Shown one piece after another: positions 1 to 4,591 of a DNA stretch of 5,401 bases. Location of the stretch: NCBI GenBank assembly GCA_005878415.1, contig VBMM01000107.1, positions 1 to 5,401 of the forward strand, given 5' to 3'. The notes under the pieces are model-generated. The model saw only the letters and a program-made list of their open reading frames with translations, was not told the DNA's origin and made no database searches. Source of the stretch: Methanobacteriota archaeon. Lineage in GTDB: Archaea; Thermoplasmatota; Thermoplasmata; RBG-16-68-12. The position numbers and the translations under genes were made by a program. Within the stretch, counting starts at the first letter, position 1; every line of letters begins with the position of its first letter.

Positions 1-821
1 TCCCCGAGGACGCGCGCGATCTCGCCGGCGAACGCGGAACACGCCGCCGCGACCAGGAGGAATCCGGAGATGGAGAGCGCGATCTCCGCCGGAGACAGTC
101 CGAGGAACTGCAGGTACAGGGGTCGGAAGAGCGCCATCGCGTACAGGGTGATGCCGAGGAACACCTCCAGGCCGATGAGCAGGGCGACGCCCTCGCGACG
201 ACGCACGACCCGGAGGCCTTGCCGCAGCTGCTCGGCGTACGTAGGCTCCGTCGTCCGGGCGACGTTCGGCTCCGCGAACGTCAGGGCGATCGCGACGGCC
301 GCGAGGTTCAGCGCCGCGCCGACGAACAGCGTGAGCCGGATCTCCCCGACCGCCTGGACCAGGAGCCCACCCGCGAACGCGCCCGCGGCGTTCGAGAGCA
401 GCTGGATCGTCGTGTTCCGTCCGATGTACCGCGGGAACTCCGATTCGTGCCCCGCTTCCAGGAGCGCGTCGTACAGGTACGCCGACGTCCCGATCGAGAA
501 GGCGGCGCCCAGCGACCACACGAGGTTCGCGATCACGTACCCGGCGAAGCTCATCCCGAGGCCGTATCCCAGGATCCCTGCGGACCGGATCGCCTCGCTC
601 AGGACGATCGTCCGCCGTCGGCCGATGCGGTCCGCGAGCACCCCGACCGGAAGCTGGGACGCCAGCATGCCGAGCCAGAACGCGACGTCGACGAGGGTGA
701 ACTCGAAATCGGATCGGAGGTTGCCGCGGATCCAGAGCGTCCAGAACGGGATCCACAGGGCGAACGACGACGCCCCCGTGTAAGCGTAGAAGCGGCGGAC
801 CCGACGAGTCAGCTCCGTCAT
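1..821 (-). CDS. MFS transporter, N-terminal part (3' end cut by window edge)
   Basis: This is a membrane transporter of the major facilitator superfamily, expected to move a small solute across the cytoplasmic membrane; the substrate cannot be told. Reading the minus strand from the ATG at 821 gives 273 open codons with no stop before the left edge, so the C-terminal third (roughly four of 12 helices) is missing. About eight hydrophobic helices are visible, near residues 12-31, 43-62, 72-93, 95-117, 138-158, 161-183, 211-236 and 246-268. The loop between helices 2 and 3 carries the classic MFS motif GVLADRIGRRR (60-70). A charged central loop (about 184-210) separates the two halves. The start is supported by a GGAGG seven bases upstream. 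The gene is divergent from the ABC ATPase genes, with a 148-base gap. Drug or metabolite efflux is common for such proteins, but that is a guess here. Confidence 0.9.
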   Translation of the reverse strand, partial: MTELTRRVRRFYAYTGASSFALWIPFWTLWIRGNLRSDFEFTLVDVAFWLGMLASQLPVGVLADRIGRRRTIVLSEAIRSAGILGYGLGMSFAGYVIANLVWSLGAAFSIGTSAYLYDALLEAGHESEFPRYIGRNTTIQLLSNAAGAFAGGLLVQAVGEIRLTLFVGAALNLAAVAIALTFAEPNVARTTEPTYAEQLRQGLRVVRRREGVALLIGLEVFLGITLYAMALFRPLYLQFLGLSPAEIALSISGFLLVAAACSAFAGEIARVLG

Positions 822-828
822 CTCGCCG

Positions 829-833
829 CCTCC
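829..833 (-). promoter_or_regulatory. Shine-Dalgarno site of the MFS gene
   Basis: The minus strand reads GGAGG here, seven bases before the ATG at 821. This is a canonical distance and fixes the start of the MFS gene. Confidence 0.75.
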
Positions 834-855
834 GAGGAACGGACGAAACTGAACC

Positions 856-871
856 TTCTATTAGACGTTGG
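856..871 (-). promoter_or_regulatory. Candidate promoter (BRE/TATA-like) for the MFS gene
   Basis: The minus strand reads ccaacgtctaatagaa, one of the few A/T-rich spots in this GC-rich window. Its core (TCTAATAG, centred near 860) lies about 38 bases before the MFS start. In an archaeon, transcription would then begin about 25 bases downstream, giving a short leader. The match to a TATA box is loose, so this is a suggestion. Confidence 0.3.
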
Positions 872-884
872 TGCCACGGGTCGC

Positions 885-897
885 GCAACCGTTATGG
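885..897 (+). promoter_or_regulatory. Candidate promoter (BRE/TATA-like) for the ABC ATPase operon
   Basis: The stretch gcaaccgttatgg has an A/C-rich half followed by a TTATG core, a degenerate match to an archaeal BRE plus TATA box. It lies about 75 bases before the ATG at 970, which would leave a leader of about 50 bases containing the hairpin at 931-950. It shares the pattern CAAC..GT..TA with the minus-strand candidate at 856-871. Evidence is by eye only. Confidence 0.25.
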
Positions 898-930
898 CGC
901 TCGCCGGATTCCCACGCAGGGGTCGAGCGA

Positions 931-950
931 GGGAGGAAGCGGTTCCTCTC
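931..950 (+). promoter_or_regulatory. Leader hairpin upstream of the ABC operon
   Basis: The arms gggaggaa (931-938) and ttcctctc (943-950) pair over eight positions, one of them G-U, around the four-base loop GCGG. The 5' arm contains the only GGAGG in this leader, so that sequence would be hidden in the stem. The hairpin ends 19 bases before the ATG at 970. It is not followed by a T-run, so it is not an intrinsic terminator. A regulatory role is possible, but a chance inverted repeat in GC-rich DNA cannot be excluded. Confidence 0.3.
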
Positions 951-969
951 CGCGAATGAACGCAGTGAA

Positions 970-1956
970 ATGGCGCTCCTGGAAGTGAAAGGACTCAAGA
1001 CGCACTTCGAGACGCAGGAGGGCACCGTCCGCGCCGTCGACGGGGTCGACTTCAGCCTCGGCGAAGGCGAGAGCCTCGGCCTCGCGGGGGAGAGCGGCTG
1101 CGGCAAGACGACGGCCGCCTTGTCGATCATGCGCCTCCTCCCGTCGAACGGCCGCATCGTCGACGGGACGATCGATTACATGGGCTACGACCTCGCGCGG
1201 ATCCGGGAGGGCCAGCTCCGAGCCATCCGCTGGAAGCACATCTCGATCATCTTCCAGGGCGCGATGAACGCCCTGAATCCCGTCAAGCGGATCGGCGACC
1301 AGATCGCGGAGCCGATCATCCTCCACGAGAAGGTCGACAAGGAGGCGGCGATGAAGCGCGTCGGCGAGAGCCTCGAGCTCGTCGGGATCCACCGCGAGCG
1401 CGCGGCCGACTACCCGCACGAGTTCTCCGGCGGCATGCGGCAGCGCGTGATGATCGCGATGGCCCTCGCCTGCAACCCGCGGATCGTCATCGCGGACGAG
1501 CCGGTGACCGCGTTGGACGTCATGATCCAGGCGCAAATCCTCGAGTTGCTCGAGCGGCTGAAGCGGGAACTCGACCTCTCGATGATCCTGATCTCGCACG
1601 ACCTGTCCGTCATGGCGGAGACGTGCGACTCGATGGCGATCATGTACGCCGGGAAAATCGTCGAGACGGGGAGCGTGCGGGACGTGTACAAGAACCCGAA
1701 GCATCCGTACACGAAGGACCTGATCGGCGCGTTCCCCGACATCGAGGGGCCGCAGACCCTCCCCGCGTACATCCCCGGACTCCTCCCGAGCCTCATCAGC
1801 CCTCCCGAGGGCTGCCGGTTCCATCCCCGCTGCAAGTACGCGTGGCAGCTGTGCATCGACCGGGAGCCGCCGCTCGACCCGGTCGGGGAGGGCCACCGCG
1901 CGGCCTGCCACCTGAACGCCACGAACCCGCCCCCGCCCGCGAAGGAGGCGGCGTGA
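970..1956 (+). CDS. Peptide-type ABC transporter ATP-binding protein, OppD/DppD-like
   Basis: This is a 328-residue cytoplasmic ATPase of the oligopeptide/dipeptide/nickel ABC importer family, which powers substrate uptake through two permease subunits together with a partner ATPase. All motifs are present: Walker A GESGCGKT (40-47, Lys46), Q-loop Gln96 in IIFQGAMNALNP, signature FSGGMRQ (152-158), Walker B IVIADEP (172-178), D-loop ALD (181-183) and H-loop His210. The C-terminal oligopeptide-transporter domain has the HPY motif (NPKHPYT, 242-248) and four cysteines (282, 288, 295, 313) in a CX5CX6CX17C pattern. Such cysteines hold a [4Fe-4S] cluster in characterised relatives. The length is normal for OppD. 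The ATG at 970 is chosen because the protein then starts MALLEVKGLK as in the family; an upstream TTG at 868 would add 34 unconserved residues. No clear ribosome site precedes it. It abuts the next gene, and no permease gene is in view. The substrate is unknown. Confidence 0.93.
   Translation: MALLEVKGLKTHFETQEGTVRAVDGVDFSLGEGESLGLAGESGCGKTTAALSIMRLLPSNGRIVDGTIDYMGYDLARIREGQLRAIRWKHISIIFQGAMNALNPVKRIGDQIAEPIILHEKVDKEAAMKRVGESLELVGIHRERAADYPHEFSGGMRQRVMIAMALACNPRIVIADEPVTALDVMIQAQILELLERLKRELDLSMILISHDLSVMAETCDSMAIMYAGKIVETGSVRDVYKNPKHPYTKDLIGAFPDIEGPQTLPAYIPGLLPSLISPPEGCRFHPRCKYAWQLCIDREPPLDPVGEGHRAACHLNATNPPPPAKEAA
1813..1908 (+). other. Four-cysteine (probable iron-sulfur) motif in the OppD-like protein
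   Basis: Cys282, Cys288, Cys295 and Cys313 lie in GCRFHPRC, then QLC, then AACHL. The spacing CX5CX6CX17C is the usual compact form in OppD/DppD proteins. Cluster binding is inferred from family structures, to my recollection those of bacterial Dpp and Opp complexes, not from this sequence alone. Confidence 0.6.
1942..1948 (+). promoter_or_regulatory. Shine-Dalgarno site of the OppF-like gene
   Basis: AAGGAGG lies inside the last codons of the OppD-like gene, eight bases before the GTG at 1957. It decides the start of the downstream gene. That GTG directly follows the upstream TGA, which points to coupled translation of the two ATPases. Confidence 0.85.
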
Positions 1957-3699
1957 GTGGCGCGGGAGCCGTACCTCGTCCTGCGGAACTTCCGGGTGTG
2001 GTTCGAGAAGCGCCGCGGGTTCATCGAGGCGTTGCGGAAGACGCAACCCGAGTACGTCCGCGCCGTGGACGGAGTCGACATGGACGTCGGGCGCGGGGAG
2101 ATCTTCTGCCTCGTCGGCGAGAGCGGGTGCGGCAAGACGACGACGGGCAAGGGGATCCTGCGGCTCGTCGAGCCGACCGGGGGCGACGTCTTCGTCGGCG
2201 CGCCGCCGGCCGTCCTCGCGCGGTTCGAGGCGTCGCACGCGGCGGGCGACGAGCGGGCGCTCGAGGAGATCCGCCAGCGGCATTCGCTCTCGTGGAAGGA
2301 GCGCCGGCCCTGGAGCATCAAGGACCTGGGCCTCCTCGCCGGCGTCGTCGCGGTCGCCGCCGTCCTCGCGACCCTCGTGCCGACGGTCGTGACCGCGGGG
2401 TTCTTCCATCTGCCCTTCACGGACGGCTGGAGCCTCCTCGGGCTCGCGATCGTCACGGGCTTGCTGCTCGCGTTCTTCGGCAGCCTCCCTCCGACGCGGG
2501 CGAATCCGCGCACGGCGCCGATCCTCGGGCTCCTGAGTCTCGTCGCCTTCAACCTCGGCGCGTACCTCGGGGTCGTCCTCTCCGGATACCTGGACCCGGG
2601 CGCGGTCTACGGCAGCGCGTACTGGGGCGTAGAGGCGACCGCGATGCTCGGGGGTTCGTTGTTCGGGCTCATCGCCGCGACGGCGGTGGCGCGGGTCTTC
2701 CTCTGGACGCGCCTCCGGGAAGAGGGCCTCGAGGGCGTGAAGATCCGCAGCCTTCGGCGGAAGCTGCAGATCATCTTCCAGGACCCGTACGAGTCGCTGA
2801 ACCCGAAACATTCCGTGTACGACATCGTGTCCGAGCCGCTCCTCGTGAACCGCATCAGCCACAACCGCGCGGAGACCGAGGCGCGCGTCGAACAGGCGCT
2901 CCACGACGCGGGCCTGAGGCCGCCGCGCGACTTCCTGTTCCGCTTCCCCCACGAGCTGTCGGGCGGGCAGCGGCAGCGCGTCTCGATCGCGGGTGCCCTC
3001 GTGCTCGATCCGGAGTTCCTCGTCGCCGACGAGCCGGTGTCGATGCTCGACGTGTCGATCCGCACGGAGATCCTCGAGCTGCTCCTAGAGCTCCGCGAGA
3101 AGAAAGGCCTCACGTACCTGTTCATCACCCACGACCTCTCCCTCGCCTGGGTCCTCGCCGACCGGATCGGGGTCATGTACCTCGGGAAGATTGTCGAGCA
3201 GGGGCCGACCCGCGAGCTGATCAAGAATCCCCGGCACCCGTACACGAAGGCGCTCGTCTCCGTCGTCCCGGTCCCGGACCCGGATCGTCGGCGCGAGCGG
3301 ATCATCCTGAAGGGGGAGCGGCCGGATCCGTCCGCGATCCCGCCAGGGTGCCGGTTCCATCCGCGGTGCCCGGTCGCCTTCGAGCGATGCGGGTGGACGT
3401 CGGACGAGGTGCTCGCCGACCTCAAGGGCCTCGTTGCGGGCCTGCCGACCGGGTCGTTGTTCGCGACCGCGACGCCGGACGGCGCGCGCGCATTCACGAT
3501 GCCGGGGGCGCCTCTCGGGGCCGAGTCAACGCTCCGCGACCTCGTGTCGCATCGGTCGGAGGATGTCCGCGCCCTGAAGGCGATCCGTTCGATCGAACGA
3601 CTCGGGGACGGCGTGCGCGTGTCCCTCCACGACTTCACGGAGCCGGAACTCAAAGATGTGACGGCGGACACGAAGGTGTCGTGCCACCTCTTCGCCTAG
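1957..3699 (+). CDS. OppF/DppF-like ABC ATPase with an inserted four-helix membrane domain
   Basis: This 580-residue protein is much longer than the usual 320-340 residues of OppF/DppF. The N-terminus (1-80) is a normal ATPase start, with Walker A GESGCGKTTT (54-63, Lys60). A long insert follows (about 83-262) containing four hydrophobic segments. The ATPase fold then resumes with Gln275 of the Q-loop in IIFQDPYESLNP, signature LSGGQRQ (334-340), Walker B FLVADEP (354-360), D-loop MLD (363-365) and H-loop His392. The C-terminal domain has NPRHPYT (424-430) and cysteines 465, 471, 478 and 576. The catalytic set is complete, so it should bind and hydrolyse ATP. It probably forms a heterodimer with the upstream OppD-like protein, whose stop codon abuts its GTG start. 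The frame is uninterrupted and motifs on both sides are in phase, so this is not a frameshift artefact. The substrate and the purpose of the insert are unknown. Confidence 0.93.
   Translation: MAREPYLVLRNFRVWFEKRRGFIEALRKTQPEYVRAVDGVDMDVGRGEIFCLVGESGCGKTTTGKGILRLVEPTGGDVFVGAPPAVLARFEASHAAGDERALEEIRQRHSLSWKERRPWSIKDLGLLAGVVAVAAVLATLVPTVVTAGFFHLPFTDGWSLLGLAIVTGLLLAFFGSLPPTRANPRTAPILGLLSLVAFNLGAYLGVVLSGYLDPGAVYGSAYWGVEATAMLGGSLFGLIAATAVARVFLWTRLREEGLEGVKIRSLRRKLQIIFQDPYESLNPKHSVYDIVSEPLLVNRISHNRAETEARVEQALHDAGLRPPRDFLFRFPHELSGGQRQRVSIAGALVLDPEFLVADEPVSMLDVSIRTEILELLLELREKKGLTYLFITHDLSLAWVLADRIGVMYLGKIVEQGPTRELIKNPRHPYTKALVSVVPVPDPDRRRERIILKGERPDPSAIPPGCRFHPRCPVAFERCGWTSDEVLADLKGLVAGLPTGSLFATATPDGARAFTMPGAPLGAESTLRDLVSHRSEDVRALKAIRSIERLGDGVRVSLHDFTEPELKDVTADTKVSCHLFA
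2203..2742 (+). other. Membrane-spanning insertion within the ATPase core (residues about 83-262)
   Basis: Relatives have only about 15 residues between the strand after Walker A and the basic segment before the Q-loop (here IRSLRRKLQIIFQDP). This protein has about 180 more. A charged, partly helical linker (about 85-121) leads into four hydrophobic segments near residues 122-148, 158-176, 187-212 and 223-250. Arg/Lys residues occur before segment 1 (Lys114, Arg116, Arg117), between segments 2 and 3 (Arg181, Arg185) and after segment 4 (Arg246, Arg252, Arg254). The loops after segments 1 and 3 have none. This obeys the positive-inside rule, with both ends cytoplasmic, as the flanking ATPase halves require. 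Boundaries are by eye and could shift by 10-15 residues. I do not recognise the insert as a named domain. Confidence 0.82.
3349..3684 (+). other. Expanded four-cysteine C-terminal domain of the OppF-like protein
   Basis: Cys465, Cys471 and Cys478 keep the CX5CX6C spacing (GCRFHPRC ... ERC). The fourth, Cys576 in VSCHL, comes 97 residues later, against 17 in the neighbouring OppD-like protein. The intervening segment (about 479-570) starts GWTSDEVL and ends TEPELKDV. It looks like a small mixed-structure domain placed inside the probable iron-sulfur motif. I recall similar long tails in archaeal DppF-like proteins, so this may be a lineage variant and not unique. Confidence 0.6.
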
Positions 3700-3707
3700 C
3701 AGTCTCG

Positions 3708-3724
3708 GCAAAACGCTTACCTAC
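3708..3724 (+). promoter_or_regulatory. Candidate promoter (BRE/TATA-like) for the BKACE gene
   Basis: The stretch gcaaaacgcttacctac is the only A/T-enriched part of the 58-base gap after the OppF-like gene. Its CTTAC core lies about 40 bases before the ATG at 3758, nearly the same distance as the MFS candidate has to its start. An archaeal transcript would begin near 3743, giving a leader of about 15 bases. It suggests that the BKACE gene has its own promoter, though read-through from the ATPase genes is equally possible. Confidence 0.35.
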
Positions 3725-3757
3725 CGAGGTCGCGTAGCGGGGACGGGCTGAAGGACG

Positions 3758-4588
3758 ATGGAGAAGCTCGTCATCACGGTCGCCCCGACAGGGTCCGTCC
3801 CCCGCAAGAAAGACACCCCGCACGTGCCCGTGACGCCGGACGAGATCGCGGAGACCGCATACCGGTGCGAACAGGAAGGCGCTTCGATCATCCACGTTCA
3901 CTGCCGCGACGAGAATGAACGGCCCACGTCCCGCTTCGAGATCTTCAAGGAGACCGTCGACAAGATCCGCCAGCGAACGAAGTTGGTCGTGATGACCTCG
4001 ACGAGCGGCATCGCAGGCGTCACAGACGTGGACCGCGCCGGGCCACTCAAGGCGAATCCGGAGATGGGAAGCCTGACGACGGGCTCGCTGAACTTTGCAG
4101 GCCGCAAGCCCTCCGTCGTCTACGTCAACTCCGTCGAGACCGTGCAGTTCCTCGCGAAGACGATGCTCGACATGGGCATCAAACCGGAAATCGAGGCGTT
4201 CGACGTCGGATTCATCCAGCAGGGGCAGAAGCTGATTGAGGCCGGACTGGTGAAAGAGCCCGCGCATTTCCAGCTCGTGATGGGCGTCGACGGCGGCATC
4301 CCGGCGACCCCCGAGAATCTCATTCACATGGCGAGCCAGCTCCCGCCCGGCGCAACCTACGTCGTCGCGGGCATGTCGCGGATGCAGTTGCCCATGACGG
4401 CTATGGCCATCGTGATGGGCGGACACGTCCGCGTCGGCCTGGAGGACAACCTCTATCTGCGAAAAGGCGTCCTCGCTCGGAACGAGGAACTCGTCGCACG
4501 CGCGCGACGTCTCGCCGAGGACCTGCAACGGGACGTCGCGACGCCGGAGGAGACCCGGAAGGTCATGGGCATTGCGGCACGGAGGTAA
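3758..4588 (+). CDS. Beta-keto acid cleavage enzyme (BKACE, DUF849 family; Kce-like)
   Basis: This 276-residue protein belongs to the zinc-dependent TIM-barrel BKACE family. These enzymes condense a beta-keto acid with acetyl-CoA and split it into acetoacetate and a new CoA ester. The best-known member, Kce, cleaves 3-keto-5-aminohexanoate in lysine fermentation. Visible landmarks are the N-terminal strand ITVAPTG (6-12), the zinc pair His46 and His48 in IIHVHCRD, TTGSLNF (107-113), EIEAFDVG (144-151) and GGHVRVGLEDNLYL (221-234). Arg225, Glu229 and Asp230 there correspond, one position shifted, to the Arg226, zinc-ligand Glu230 and Asp231 that I recall for Kce. The length is typical, and the ATG gives the usual family N-terminus. 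Only a weak GAAGGA, too close to the start, precedes it. No lysine-fermentation genes (kamA, kamD, kdd) are in view, so the substrate is unassigned. It converges with the aminotransferase gene. Confidence 0.93.
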   Translation: MEKLVITVAPTGSVPRKKDTPHVPVTPDEIAETAYRCEQEGASIIHVHCRDENERPTSRFEIFKETVDKIRQRTKLVVMTSTSGIAGVTDVDRAGPLKANPEMGSLTTGSLNFAGRKPSVVYVNSVETVQFLAKTMLDMGIKPEIEAFDVGFIQQGQKLIEAGLVKEPAHFQLVMGVDGGIPATPENLIHMASQLPPGATYVVAGMSRMQLPMTAMAIVMGGHVRVGLEDNLYLRKGVLARNEELVARARRLAEDLQRDVATPEETRKVMGIAARR

Positions 4589-4591
4589 TTA
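4586..4591. other. Abutting convergent stop codons
   Basis: The palindrome TAATTA supplies the plus-strand TAA of the BKACE gene (4586-4588) and the minus-strand TAA of the aminotransferase gene (4589-4591). There is no intergenic base between the two genes, so each transcript must end inside the other gene. No terminator-like hairpin with a T-run is seen on either side. Confidence 0.9.

Noticed and set aside
70..959. Plus-strand open frames across the MFS gene
   Set aside because: Their products are Arg/Ser/Pro-rich and featureless, whereas the minus strand encodes a clear MFS protein with motif A and regular hydrophobic helices.
868..969. Longer OppD-like protein starting at TTG 868 (34 extra residues)
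   Set aside because: The extra residues match nothing expected in the family, the start codon is rare and lacks a ribosome site, and they would cover the candidate promoter and leader hairpin. The ATG at 970 gives the normal family N-terminus.
956..988. Ten-codon upstream ORF overlapping the OppD-like start
   Set aside because: The frame opens with ATG at 956 and ends in TGA at 988, but the nearest GGAGG is about 19 bases upstream and inside a stem. Short frames like this are common by chance.
2203..2742. Possibility that the membrane segment is a separate gene or an assembly/frameshift artefact
   Set aside because: The frame is continuous, base and codon use look like the flanks, no start with a ribosome site marks a separate gene, and the ATPase motifs resume in phase. 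An even number of helices is what a true internal insertion needs.
892..2952. 686-codon minus-strand open frame opposite the ATPase genes
   Set aside because: Its composition is dominated by Arg, Glu, Asp, Ala and Leu with no recognisable motif, as expected for the antisense of GC-rich coding DNA.
3586..3599. Perfect 14-base palindrome cgttcgatcgaacg
   Set aside because: It lies inside the coding region of the OppF-like tail, has no T-run or spacing that suggests a terminator or operator, and is not repeated elsewhere in the window. Probably chance.
1623..3737. 704-codon plus-strand open frame overlapping both ATPase genes
   Set aside because: It is longer than the real gene but consists of Arg/Pro/Gly/Ala-rich low-complexity sequence without any domain. 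It is a frame shadow caused by high GC, while the overlapping frames carry full ATPase motif sets.
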